Source: an uncultured Aurantimonas sp. (lineage in GTDB: Bacteria > Pseudomonadota > Alphaproteobacteria > Rhizobiales > Rhizobiaceae). Taken from it: 64,000 nucleotides of DNA. A model generated the notes under the pieces. It was not told the DNA's origin and searched no databases. It saw nothing but the letters and a program-made list of their open reading frames with translations. The DNA is taken from positions 1 to 64,000 of the forward strand of contig CANKZU010000014.1 of the NCBI GenBank assembly GCA_947488615.1, in the 5' to 3' direction. Below, piece by piece: positions 14,106 through 22,604 of this stretch (its first letter is position 1; each line of letters opens with the position of its first letter). A program made the translations under genes and the position numbers.

Positions 14106-15578
14106 ATGACCGACAACCAGTTTCGCATCGCGTCACGGGATGGCGCGCTCTACAATGAGGATTTGGCACCGCTTGCGCCGGAAGAGCGCAAATGGGGTGC
14201 CTTCGAGATTTTCAATGTCTGGAACAACGACATCCAGAGCCTGTTCGGCTACACGCTGGCCGCGTCGCTTTTCTTCACCTACGGGCTGAACGGCTGGCTG
14301 ACCTTCGCCGCCATCGTCGTGGCGGGCTTCATCGTGATGGCGCTGGTCAACCTGACCGGCCGGCCGAGCGTGAAGTACGGCGTGCCCTATCCGGTCATGG
14401 CCCGCGTCGCCATGGGCGTCCAGGGCGCGAAGTTTCCCGCCTTGGTCCGCGGCATCGTCGCGATTTTCTGGTACGGAGTGCAGACCTATTTCGCCTCTAC
14501 CGCCGTGGCGCTGCTCCTGACCTCGCTCTTCGGCGGCAGTGACGGCGCGACCTTCCTCGGCATGACGGCGGTGGGGTGGATCTCCTACCTGATCGTCTGC
14601 GTGTTCCAGGTCGGGCTGTTCATGATGGGCATCGACTGGGTCGGCCGCTTCCTCAACTGGGCCGGCCCCTTCGTCTACATCGTGATGATCGTGCTTCTGG
14701 CGGTGATTTGGTGGCAGGCGGGCGGCGCGCTGCTCGCCGAGGTCGGCAACATCTTCCAGGCGCCGGGCGAGAGCGAGCGCGGCACGATCGCCGCCTTCAT
14801 CGCGGTCGTCGGCACGATGATCGCCTATTTCGCCGCCGTGGTGATCAATTTCGGCGACTTCTCGCGCTTCGTGAAGACCGAGGGCCAGATGCGCGCCGGC
14901 AATTTCTGGGGCCTGCCGGTGTCGATGGCGTTCTTCTCGTTCATCGCGCTTTTTATCACCGCCGGCACCGTCGTGCTGTTCGGTGAGCGGCTGACCAACC
15001 CCGCCGACATCGTCGAGCGCGTCGACAACATCTGGCTAACGATTATCGCGGCGATCACCTTCTTCGCCGCCACTGTCGGTATCAACCTGGTGGCGAACTT
15101 CATCCCGCCCGCCTACGATATCGCCAATCTCGCGCCGTCGAAGATCAGCGCCAAGACCGGCGGTATCATCACGGCGGTCATCGCCTTCTTCATCGGCGCG
15201 TTGTGGGTGTCCGTGATCAGCAATATCGGGATCGCCGCCTTCGTCGATACGCTCGGCGCGTTCCTCGCCCCGCTCTACGGCATCCTGGTCGCCGACTACT
15301 ATCTGATCCGCAAACAGCGCATCAATCTGCAGGATATGTTCTCCAGTGACCCGAGTGGGAACTACTATTACGATTCCGGTTGGAACAGGAAAGCGGTCGT
15401 CGCTTTCGCCATCGCCGCGGTGTTTTCGGTGGCGACGGTCTGGGCGCCGGCGCTTGCCGCGCTGTCCGGCTTCGGCTGGATCATCGGCGCTCTGCTCGGC
15501 GGCGGGCTGCATCTCCTGATGATGCGAAAGGTCGACGAGATCGAAACCAGCCTGAGCGACGTGTCGGATTTTCGTTGA
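14106..15578 (+). CDS. NCS1-family permease, probably allantoin or purine-related
   Basis: A 490-residue inner-membrane transporter with about twelve hydrophobic segments. Family markers are WGAFEIFNVWNNDIQSLFGYTLAASLFFTYG near the start, GRPSVKYGVPYPVMARVAMGVQGAKFPAL in the middle, and a late IADYYLIRK-like segment (VADYYLIRKQRIN). NCS1 carriers bring in nucleobases, allantoin, hydantoins or related compounds with a cation. The ureide operon next door makes allantoin or another ureide the favoured substrate, but substrate cannot be read from the sequence. GGGAGGAG precedes the ATG. It is divergent from the RpiR gene and has its own TTGACA promoter. Confidence 0.9.
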   Translation: MTDNQFRIASRDGALYNEDLAPLAPEERKWGAFEIFNVWNNDIQSLFGYTLAASLFFTYGLNGWLTFAAIVVAGFIVMALVNLTGRPSVKYGVPYPVMARVAMGVQGAKFPALVRGIVAIFWYGVQTYFASTAVALLLTSLFGGSDGATFLGMTAVGWISYLIVCVFQVGLFMMGIDWVGRFLNWAGPFVYIVMIVLLAVIWWQAGGALLAEVGNIFQAPGESERGTIAAFIAVVGTMIAYFAAVVINFGDFSRFVKTEGQMRAGNFWGLPVSMAFFSFIALFITAGTVVLFGERLTNPADIVERVDNIWLTIIAAITFFAATVGINLVANFIPPAYDIANLAPSKISAKTGGIITAVIAFFIGALWVSVISNIGIAAFVDTLGAFLAPLYGILVADYYLIRKQRINLQDMFSSDPSGNYYYDSGWNRKAVVAFAIAAVFSVATVWAPALAALSGFGWIIGALLGGGLHLLMMRKVDEIETSLSDVSDFR

Positions 15579-15586
15579 TTCGTAGT

Positions 15587-15615
15587 CCCCGGTCTTGAAG
15601 AGCTCGAGGCCGGGG
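15587..15615. terminator. Hairpin after the permease gene
   Basis: An 11-pair stem, counting two G-T pairs (15587-15597 with 15605-15615), lies ten bases after the permease stop with a 7-base loop. There is no T tract on either strand, so it may end transcription weakly or only protect transcript ends. It sits in the convergent spacer with bhcR. Confidence 0.4.
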
Positions 15616-15780
15616 AAACCCATTGCCCCAAATCTCCGCCGGATCCTCCGGAGGCGGGGTGCAAGCCAGCTTATGTGGCCGGCCAATCATACACTCAAAA
15701 GCCGGAAGAACGTGCCGGGATTGTCGAAGGGCGTCGTGGCGCTACGAACCCAAGGCACATTGGGTTTTCCCAGCCGCGCC

Positions 15781-16623
15781 TCAATCGCTCTCTAAAGTCG
15801 GCGTCCTGCCGCCGATTTTGGCGGTGATCTCGTCCGCCGCGCGTTTCACCACGGGACCGATTTCGGCAATCTTGCCATCGGGAAACCTGACGGTGGGACC
15901 GGACACGGAGATGCCGGCGATGGCCTCGCCGAAGCCGTTGAAAATCGGCGCCGCGATGCAACGCATGCCGAGATAGCGTTCCTCGTCGTCGAACGACCAG
16001 CCGCGCATCCGCGTCGTTTCGAGATTGGCATAGAGCGGATTGGGTGATGTCAGGGTCTTCGAGGTGAATTCGGGCAGGCCCTGTTTCTGCAGGATCGTCT
16101 CGATCTCGCCGCGCCCCATATTGGCCAGCAGCGCCTTGCCGATGCCGGACGCATGCAGATGACCGCGGGTGCCCGGGCGGAAGAAGGCCCGGATCGGATT
16201 GTGCGATTCCACCTGGCTGAGGAACACCACCTCGCCGTTGTCGGCAATGGCGAGGTTGGCGGTTTCCCCGGTCTCGTCCATCAGGCGCCGCATGAACTCG
16301 CGCGCCGCCTCGAGCAGATTGGTGCCCACCAAATAGGCGTTGCCGACCCGGAAGGCTTCGATGCCGACCGACCACTCCTGGGCGGAGCCATCGAATTCCG
16401 CAAAACCATGTTTCTGCAAGGTCGCCAGAATCCGATGCGCGGAGGAGGGCGGCATGCCGAGCCGCAGCGCGATATCGGTCAGCGTCAGGCCGCTATCCTT
16501 CGCCAATGTCCGCAACAGCGTCAGCCCCCGATCCAGGGCTTGGACCGGCGCAGCCTGCTCGCCGATCGGCTGGGTTCGCGGACGGCCGCGGGAGCGCCGT
16601 GGGAGGTCGTCGGCCCTGCTCAT
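15781..16623 (-). CDS. bhcR: IclR-family regulator of the beta-hydroxyaspartate cycle
   Basis: A 280-residue IclR protein. A winged helix-turn-helix occupies about 25-85 (LTLTDIALRLGMPPSSAHRILATLQKHGF). The C-terminal effector-binding domain follows, with GHLHASGIGKALLA, MRGWSFDDEERYLGMRCIAAPIF and AIAGISVSGP. GGAGGAG lies upstream of the chosen ATG (16623). It is divergent from bhcABCD, the arrangement described for BhcR in Paracoccus, where the protein binds the shared promoter and glyoxylate weakens binding. Identification as BhcR rests mainly on this placement, since IclR proteins are hard to tell apart by sequence. Confidence 0.88.
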   Translation of the reverse strand: MSRADDLPRRSRGRPRTQPIGEQAAPVQALDRGLTLLRTLAKDSGLTLTDIALRLGMPPSSAHRILATLQKHGFAEFDGSAQEWSVGIEAFRVGNAYLVGTNLLEAAREFMRRLMDETGETANLAIADNGEVVFLSQVESHNPIRAFFRPGTRGHLHASGIGKALLANMGRGEIETILQKQGLPEFTSKTLTSPNPLYANLETTRMRGWSFDDEERYLGMRCIAAPIFNGFGEAIAGISVSGPTVRFPDGKIAEIGPVVKRAADEITAKIGGRTPTLESD

Positions 16624-16674
16624 GATCGCTCCTCCGCGGCCCGTTTGCCGGAATCGAAATCGCATCTTGGCATG

Positions 16675-16790
16675 AAAAATATTTTTGGCAAAAATTGCTA
16701 TCCCTTGAATGAAAAAATTTAAGTTCCTGAAAAATATATAGAAATATCTATAAAATTGCACTATCGGAAATCATTTTCAGAAAAATTGCA
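16675..16790. promoter_or_regulatory. bhcR-bhcA control region with repeated AAAATTGC
   Basis: The 218-base divergent spacer is strikingly AT-rich. It holds a perfect palindrome AAAAATATTTTT (16675-16686), an inverted repeat GCAA-AAA-TTGC (16688-16698), and three direct copies of AAAATTGC (starting 16691, 16752 and 16782), followed by A in the last two. Copies are spaced 61 and 30 bases apart, close to six and three helical turns. These are the best candidates for BhcR operators. No confident -10/-35 pair could be chosen. Confidence 0.5.
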
Positions 16791-16841
16791 AATTCCGCGA
16801 GCCTCGTTAGTTTGGGATAAGCTTTTTTCAGGGAGAGAGAG

Positions 16842-18032
16842 ATGACCGGTCAAAACCCCGTTTTCATACCTGGTCCGACCAATATCCCGGATCGCCTGCG
16901 GTTCGCGCTGTCAGGTCAGACGGAGGATCATCGATCGCCGGATTTCGTCGGCATTCTTGCCCCTGTCCTCAGTGATCTGAAGAAGATTTTCAAAACCGCG
17001 AGCGGCACGATCATCACCTTTCCGGCCAGCGGAACGGGCGGATGGGAGGCGGCCGTCACCAACACGCTGTCGCCCGGAGACAAGGTTCTCGCGGCCCGAC
17101 ACGGCATGTTCTCGCACCGCTGGATCGATCTGTGCCAGCGCCACGGCCTCGACGTCGAGATCATCGAATGCGAATGGGGGCAGGGGGCGCCCGCCGATCT
17201 GATCGGGGAACGTCTCGCCGCGGACAAGGCCAAGGACATCAAGGCGGTGCTCGTCACCCACAACGAGACCGCGACGGGTGTCGTCAGCGATGTCGGCGCG
17301 GTCCGCCGTGCGATGGACGGTGCGTCGCATCCGGCCATGCTCTATGTCGATTGCGTGTCCTCGCTGGCCTCGATGGATTTCCGCATGGACGAATGGGGCG
17401 TCGATCTTGCCGTCTCGGGGTCGCAGAAGGGGTTTATGCTGCCGACCGGCATGGCGATCGTCGGCGTCAGCGAGAAGGCCATGGACGCCGTCGCGAGCGC
17501 CAAGTGCCCGCGCTGCTTCTTTGACTTCCGCGACATGGCTGGCGCCAACGCCAAGGGCGGCTTTCCCTACACGCCGCCGGTGCAATTGATCCAGGGATTG
17601 CGCAAGAGCCTCGACATGCTGCTGGAGGAGGGGCTGGACAATGTGTTCGCCCGCCATGCCCGCATTGCCGAGGGCGTGCGCCGGGCGGTCAATGCCTGGG
17701 GCCTGCGGGTCTGCGCGAAAGAGCCGAAGCTTTATTCCGATACGGTCACCGCTGTGCTGGTTCCCGCCGGCTTCAACAGCGACACGCTGACCAATCATGC
17801 CTACGATGCCTACGACGTCTCGTTCGGTGTCGGCCTCGGGCAAATGGCCGGCAAGGCGTTCCGGATCGGACATCTGGGTTCGCTGACCGAGGTGATGGCG
17901 CTGTCGGGTCTTGCCACGCTGGAAATGGCGATGAAGGATCTCGACTATCCGATCACGCTCGGCTCGGGCGTCGCCGCGGCGCAGGAATACTATCGGTCGA
18001 CGAAGAGCGCCGCGCTCTCCAAGGCCGCGTAA
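16842..18032 (+). CDS. bhcA: Aspartate-glyoxylate aminotransferase
   Basis: A 396-residue class V PLP aminotransferase. It transfers the amino group of L-aspartate to glyoxylate, giving glycine and oxaloacetate, the entry step of the beta-hydroxyaspartate cycle. Family features are the opening NPVFIPGPTNIPDRLR, the PLP contacts around PASGTGGWEAA, and the Schiff-base Lys in VSGSQKGFMLPTGMA. On its own it would be annotated as alanine- or serine-glyoxylate aminotransferase. The following bhcB, bhcC and bhcD make the specific call strong. GGGAGAGAG precedes the ATG. It is the first gene of a tightly spaced four-gene operon. Confidence 0.95.
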   Translation: MTGQNPVFIPGPTNIPDRLRFALSGQTEDHRSPDFVGILAPVLSDLKKIFKTASGTIITFPASGTGGWEAAVTNTLSPGDKVLAARHGMFSHRWIDLCQRHGLDVEIIECEWGQGAPADLIGERLAADKAKDIKAVLVTHNETATGVVSDVGAVRRAMDGASHPAMLYVDCVSSLASMDFRMDEWGVDLAVSGSQKGFMLPTGMAIVGVSEKAMDAVASAKCPRCFFDFRDMAGANAKGGFPYTPPVQLIQGLRKSLDMLLEEGLDNVFARHARIAEGVRRAVNAWGLRVCAKEPKLYSDTVTAVLVPAGFNSDTLTNHAYDAYDVSFGVGLGQMAGKAFRIGHLGSLTEVMALSGLATLEMAMKDLDYPITLGSGVAAAQEYYRSTKSAALSKAA

Positions 18033-18047
18033 GGACGGATAACGGAC

Positions 18048-19022
18048 ATGGACACCAAAGCGCGCGAAGCGGACATACCGACATTCGACGACGTCATGGC
18101 GGCGCGGGAGCGGATCGCACCCTATATCCACCGCACGCCGGTGCTGACCTCCAGCTATTTCAACGAGCTGAGTGGCGCCGAACTGTTTTTCAAATGCGAG
18201 AATTTTCAGAAAGCCGGTGCCTTCAAGGCGCGCGGCGCGTCGAACGCGGTGTTCGGCCTGTCGGAAGAGCAGGCGCAAAAAGGCGTCGCCACGCACTCCT
18301 CCGGCAATCATGCCCTGTCGCTCTCCTATGCGGCCGGCCGGCGCGGCATCAAGGCGATCGCGGTCATGCCGCGTACCGCGCCCGAGGCCAAGAAGGCCGC
18401 GGTGCGCGGTTATGGCGGCGAGGTGCGAGAGTGCGAGCCTTCGACGGCGGCGCGCGAGGCGATGCTGGAGGAGGTCGTGGCCAGCACCGGGGCGGATTTC
18501 GTGCACCCTTACAACGACGCCCGGGTCATCGCCGGACAGGGCACCTGTTCGCTGGAACTCAACGAGGAGGTCGGACCGCTCGACGCGGTGGTGGCGCCGA
18601 TCGGCGGCGGCGGCATGATCTCCGGGACATGCCTGACCATGTCCCACATGTCGCCATCGACCAAGATCTACGCGGCCGAACCGAAGAATGCCGACGACGC
18701 CTATCGCTCCTTGCATGCCGGCGAGATTATCGAGGACGACGCGCCGCAGACGGTGGCCGACGGGCTGAAAGTCAGCCTGCGCCCGCGGACCTGGCATTTC
18801 GTCTCGAATTACGTCACCGACGTGCTACTGGCGACCGAGGAAGAGATCATCGAGGCCATGTACCTGACGTGGCAGCGCATGAAGATCGTGATCGAGCCGA
18901 GCTGCGCCGTGCCGCTGGCGACGATCCTGAAGAACCGCGAGTTGTTCGCCGGCAAGCGGGTCGGCGTGATCCTGACGGGCGGCAATGTCGATTTGAAAAA
19001 GCTGCCCTGGATGCAGAGCTGA
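18048..19022 (+). CDS. bhcB: beta-hydroxyaspartate dehydratase
   Basis: A 324-residue PLP enzyme of the serine/threonine dehydratase fold. It dehydrates erythro-beta-hydroxyaspartate to iminosuccinate. The PLP Lys is in NFQKAGAFKARGA, the substrate loop is THSSGNHALSLSYAAGRRG and the phosphate-binding glycines are in APIGGGGMISG. Outside this operon it would be called threonine dehydratase or serine racemase. Its place between bhcA and bhcC, with 15- and 12-base gaps, supports the cycle function. Confidence 0.95.
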   Translation: MDTKAREADIPTFDDVMAARERIAPYIHRTPVLTSSYFNELSGAELFFKCENFQKAGAFKARGASNAVFGLSEEQAQKGVATHSSGNHALSLSYAAGRRGIKAIAVMPRTAPEAKKAAVRGYGGEVRECEPSTAAREAMLEEVVASTGADFVHPYNDARVIAGQGTCSLELNEEVGPLDAVVAPIGGGGMISGTCLTMSHMSPSTKIYAAEPKNADDAYRSLHAGEIIEDDAPQTVADGLKVSLRPRTWHFVSNYVTDVLLATEEEIIEAMYLTWQRMKIVIEPSCAVPLATILKNRELFAGKRVGVILTGGNVDLKKLPWMQS

Positions 19023-19034
19023 GGGAGAGAAGCC

Positions 19035-20198
19035 ATGAACGCACCGATCAAGATCGACGACTTTGAGGTCGGCTACAACATCCCCGCGGCCGTTGGCATG
19101 CGTGAGGACGAGATCCAGACGCCTTGCCTGATCCTCGACCTCGACGCGCTCGAGCGCAACGTCGCCAAGATGGGCAAGTTCGCCAAGGACATGGGCGTGC
19201 GGCATCGCAGCCACGGCAAGATGCACAAGTCGGTCGACGTGCAGAAGCTGCAAGAGAGCCTCGGTGGCTCCTGCGGCGTCTGCTGCCAGAAAGTGAGCGA
19301 GGCCGAGGCCTTCGCCCGCGGCGGCATCAAGGATGTGCTGGTGTCGAACCAGGTTCGCGATCCGGCCAAGATCGACCGCCTCGCGCGCATCCCGAAGCTC
19401 GGCGCCCGCACGATCTGCTGCGTCGATGACGTCGCCAATGTCGCCGACCTTTCGGCGGCGGCGCAAAAGCACGGCACCACGATCGAGTGCCTCGTCGAGA
19501 TCGACTGCGGCGCGGGCCGCTGCGGCGTGACGACGACCCCCGCTGTCATGGAGATCGCCAAGGCGATCGACGCGGCACCCGGCCTGACATTCTCCGGCAT
19601 CCAAGCCTATCAGGGCGCGATGCAGCACATGGACAAATACGAGGACCGCAAGGCCAAGATCGACATCGCCGTGGCCATGGTGAAGGACGCCGTCGATGCG
19701 CTGAAGGCCGAAGGACTTGAGTGCGACATCGTCGGCGGCGGCGGCACCGGCAGCTATTATTTCGAAGGCAATTCGGGCGTCTACAACGAGCTGCAGTGCG
19801 GTTCCTACGCCTTCATGGACGCCGACTACGGCCGCATCCTCGACAAAGACGGCAAGCGGATCGACAACGGCGAGTGGGAGAATGCCCTGTTCCTCCTCAC
19901 CTCGGTGATGAGCCACGCCAAGGCGGACAAGGCGATCTGCGACGCCGGGCTGAAGGCGCAGTCGGTCGACAGCGGGCTGCCGTTCATCTACGGGCGCGAC
20001 GACGTCAAATACGTCAAATGCTCGGACGAGCACGGCGTCATCGAGGATGCGAACGGGGTCCTGAAGGTCAACGAGAAGCTGCGCCTGGTGCCGGGCCACT
20101 GCGACCCGACCTGCAATGTCCACGATTGGTATGTCGGCGTGCGAAACGGCAAGGTCGAAAGCCTGTGGCCGGTCACCGCCCGCGGCCTGGCATACTGA
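19035..20198 (+). CDS. bhcC: beta-hydroxyaspartate aldolase
   Basis: A 387-residue PLP enzyme of the D-threonine aldolase/alanine racemase fold. It condenses glycine with a second glyoxylate to give (2R,3S)-beta-hydroxyaspartate. The opening QTPCLILDLDALERNVAKM is typical. The PLP Lys is in HRSHGKMHKS, and the metal-binding end of the fold carries PGHCDPTCNVHDW. GAGGGAGAGAAG stands before the ATG. Resemblance to D-threonine aldolases explains likely misannotation elsewhere. The operon context is decisive. Confidence 0.95.
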   Translation: MNAPIKIDDFEVGYNIPAAVGMREDEIQTPCLILDLDALERNVAKMGKFAKDMGVRHRSHGKMHKSVDVQKLQESLGGSCGVCCQKVSEAEAFARGGIKDVLVSNQVRDPAKIDRLARIPKLGARTICCVDDVANVADLSAAAQKHGTTIECLVEIDCGAGRCGVTTTPAVMEIAKAIDAAPGLTFSGIQAYQGAMQHMDKYEDRKAKIDIAVAMVKDAVDALKAEGLECDIVGGGGTGSYYFEGNSGVYNELQCGSYAFMDADYGRILDKDGKRIDNGEWENALFLLTSVMSHAKADKAICDAGLKAQSVDSGLPFIYGRDDVKYVKCSDEHGVIEDANGVLKVNEKLRLVPGHCDPTCNVHDWYVGVRNGKVESLWPVTARGLAY

Positions 20199-20207
20199 GG
20201 GCGACGG

Positions 20208-21173
20208 ATGTTCATCGTTTCCGAGGAAAGCTGCAAGAAACTGGTCGGCCGCGCCGACGCCTTCAAGGCTGTCGAGGCGGTGTTCGCCGCGATGGCCAAG
20301 GGGGATGCGTATAATTTCCCGGTCATCCGCGAGGCGATCGGCCATGCCGATGCGCTCTACGGCTTCAAGTCCGGCTTCGACCGCTCAGGGCTCGTGCTCG
20401 GCCTGAAATCCGGCGGCTATTGGCCGGGCAACGCCGCCAAGGGACTCACCAACCATCAATCGACGGTCTTCCTGTTCGACGCCGATACCGGTCAACTCAA
20501 GGCGCTGGTTGGCGGCAACTATTTGACGGCGGTTCGAACGGCGGCGGCGAGCGCGGTTTCCATCGCGCATCTCGCGCGGCCCGACGCCAAGGTGCTGGGC
20601 ATGGTGGGAGCCGGTCATCAGGCGACGTTCCAACTGCGAGCCGCGGCCGAACAGCGGTCGTTCGAGAAGGTGGTCGCGTGGAACTTCCACCCCGAAATGC
20701 TGCCGGCGCTGGCCGGGGTCGCCGAAGAGATCGGCCTGCCCTTCGAGGCGGTCGAGCGCGAACGGCTCGGCGCCGAGGCCGACGTCATCGTCAGCATCAC
20801 TTCCGCCCATGAGCCGCTGATGATGCGGGACTGGATCAAGCCGGGAACGCATATCGCCTGCATGGGTACCGACACCAAGGGCAAGCAGGAGGTCGATCCG
20901 GCGCTGGTCGCGGCGGCCACGCTCTTTACCGACGAGATCGCCCAATCCGTGACGATCGGCGAGTTCCAGCACGCCATAGCGGCTGGACTGGTCAAGGAGG
21001 AGGCGATCACGCCGCTCGGGGCGGTTATCAACGGCACCCATCCAGGGCGCACGTCCAACGACGAGATTACCCTGTTCGACGGCACCGGCGTCGGCCTGCA
21101 GGATTTGGCCGTGGCCTCCGCCGCCGTTGAACTGGCACAGCGATCCGGCGACGCGACCGAGGTGGCGCTCTGA
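20208..21173 (+). CDS. bhcD: Iminosuccinate reductase
   Basis: A 321-residue member of the ornithine cyclodeaminase/mu-crystallin family. It reduces iminosuccinate to L-aspartate with NADH, regenerating the amino donor for BhcA. The dinucleotide fold is marked by LGMVGAGHQATFQLRAAAEQ, and the substrate region by KSGGYWPGN and GGNYLTAVRTAAASAV. Only nine bases separate it from bhcC. It completes the four-enzyme cycle, in which two glyoxylate become one oxaloacetate without loss of carbon. Confidence 0.95.
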   Translation: MFIVSEESCKKLVGRADAFKAVEAVFAAMAKGDAYNFPVIREAIGHADALYGFKSGFDRSGLVLGLKSGGYWPGNAAKGLTNHQSTVFLFDADTGQLKALVGGNYLTAVRTAAASAVSIAHLARPDAKVLGMVGAGHQATFQLRAAAEQRSFEKVVAWNFHPEMLPALAGVAEEIGLPFEAVERERLGAEADVIVSITSAHEPLMMRDWIKPGTHIACMGTDTKGKQEVDPALVAAATLFTDEIAQSVTIGEFQHAIAAGLVKEEAITPLGAVINGTHPGRTSNDEITLFDGTGVGLQDLAVASAAVELAQRSGDATEVAL

Positions 21174-21215
21174 TATCAGGAGCCGCCGCCGCCCCCTTGG
21201 CGTTGCATGCCGAGC

Positions 21216-22604
21216 CTATTCGATGATGCGGATGAGCGCGCTGGAGACGATGTCGCTGCCGCCAACTTCCTCGCAATGGGATTCGAAATTGGAGTTGCCG
21301 CTGAGATCGACGGTGTAGCCGACGATCTGGGTGCAGCCGTCGCCGGTGCTCGAATTGCCGCGGTATTTGAGATCTCCCGCCGGCATGTAGATGGCACCCT
21401 GCAGGATGGAGTCGGATGTACCGGCGACGGTGTGGGCGACGCCGATCTGGTCGCGTCCGCCGAAGAACAGGATGCCCGAAAACGGTCCGCTCGTCGGCGC
21501 CGACAGGTTCATCCGGGTGTTTCCGCCCAGCTTCAATCCGGCGCCGTTGGTCAGGTAGAAGGTCACGCCCGATCCGATGAGGCCGGCCGCATCGGGATCA
21601 GTGCCGCCGCCGTTCACGGTGACGTCGCCGCCCTCGATGATGTAGAGACCCGGTTGAAAGACGACGTCCCCCTTGATGCTGAGGCCGTTGCAGAAGCGCA
21701 TTGCGGGGACGCCACTGGGGTGATTTTCGACCGGCGTCAGCGTGGTCTCGCCATTGGGCTTGCCGACGTTCTTGCTCTGGCACGTTCCCTGGACAACCGG
21801 CTCCGCAACCGCGGCATAGGGGTCGGCGACGGCCGCGGCATATTCCTTCGGCTGGTCGCAATCGGTCAGATTCAAAGCCGCGGTGGTCACGGTTGCGCCC
21901 ACCGAATAGATGCACCCGGTCGACAAAGTCGCCGCGCCCTTCATCAGGAACGAGTCCGACGCGTTGGAATTGGACGCGACGTCGCAGCCGGTCAGGCTGA
22001 CCGACGTCGAGCCGGAGACGGTCACCGCCCCGGCGGTCGACGGCGACAAGGCCAGGATGCAAGCCTTTGCCGTTTCGTTGATTTTGGCGACCGCCCGGGC
22101 GCCGATGTCGATCGGCTCGTTGCTGAAGATCGCCGAAAACAATCGTGGCTCGATCTGCGACAGCATGACCTCGACCGTATCCGGATCGCCGGCATTCGGT
22201 CCGGTCGCGACAGGCGAATTGACAATGAAGTTGCCGGACGAACCCGAGAAGCCGGTTTGGTTGGCGATATACAGCGCGGCCGTGCGCATCCCGTCGGTGG
22301 TGTCTCCGGAACGCTTGCGGACGGCGGCGGCGTGGACTGCCACATCGGCCGCGTGCTGCAATTCGCGCTGGGTCATGTACCAATAGCCGGTCTCGACGCC
22401 GAGGCCGATGCCGCCGATGACGACCGGAAACATGATGGCCGCGATCACCGACGTACTGCCGATCCGATCGCCGACAAACCGCTGCAATGCTTCGTCCGCA
22501 AGCCGGCGGACGCGACCGAGGCGCGCGGTGCGGTGCGGCGCGGTCGCCGTGAGGGCGTGGCGCCGGTTGCTATCGGTCGTGTGGGGAGCTTTTGGCATGG
22601 TCAT
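21216..22604 (-). CDS. tadG: TadG-like pilus assembly protein
   Basis: A 462-residue protein with one N-terminal membrane segment after a basic leader (IGSTSVIAAIMFPVVIGGIG, about 48-67), then WYMTQRELQHAADVAVHAAA, the usual signature of TadE/TadG-like proteins. The long rest is secreted, rich in Gly, Ser, Thr and Asn, with paired cysteines and stretches resembling beta-solenoid repeats (GDVVFQPGLYIIEGGDVTVNG). Tad pili drive adhesion, and TadG-type proteins sit at the envelope face. It is last in the cpaF-tadB-tadC-tadG run. Its ATG overlaps the tadC stop by four bases; a second ATG two codons in is also possible. Confidence 0.8.
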   Translation of the reverse strand: MTMPKAPHTTDSNRRHALTATAPHRTARLGRVRRLADEALQRFVGDRIGSTSVIAAIMFPVVIGGIGLGVETGYWYMTQRELQHAADVAVHAAAVRKRSGDTTDGMRTAALYIANQTGFSGSSGNFIVNSPVATGPNAGDPDTVEVMLSQIEPRLFSAIFSNEPIDIGARAVAKINETAKACILALSPSTAGAVTVSGSTSVSLTGCDVASNSNASDSFLMKGAATLSTGCIYSVGATVTTAALNLTDCDQPKEYAAAVADPYAAVAEPVVQGTCQSKNVGKPNGETTLTPVENHPSGVPAMRFCNGLSIKGDVVFQPGLYIIEGGDVTVNGGGTDPDAAGLIGSGVTFYLTNGAGLKLGGNTRMNLSAPTSGPFSGILFFGGRDQIGVAHTVAGTSDSILQGAIYMPAGDLKYRGNSSTGDGCTQIVGYTVDLSGNSNFESHCEEVGGSDIVSSALIRIIE

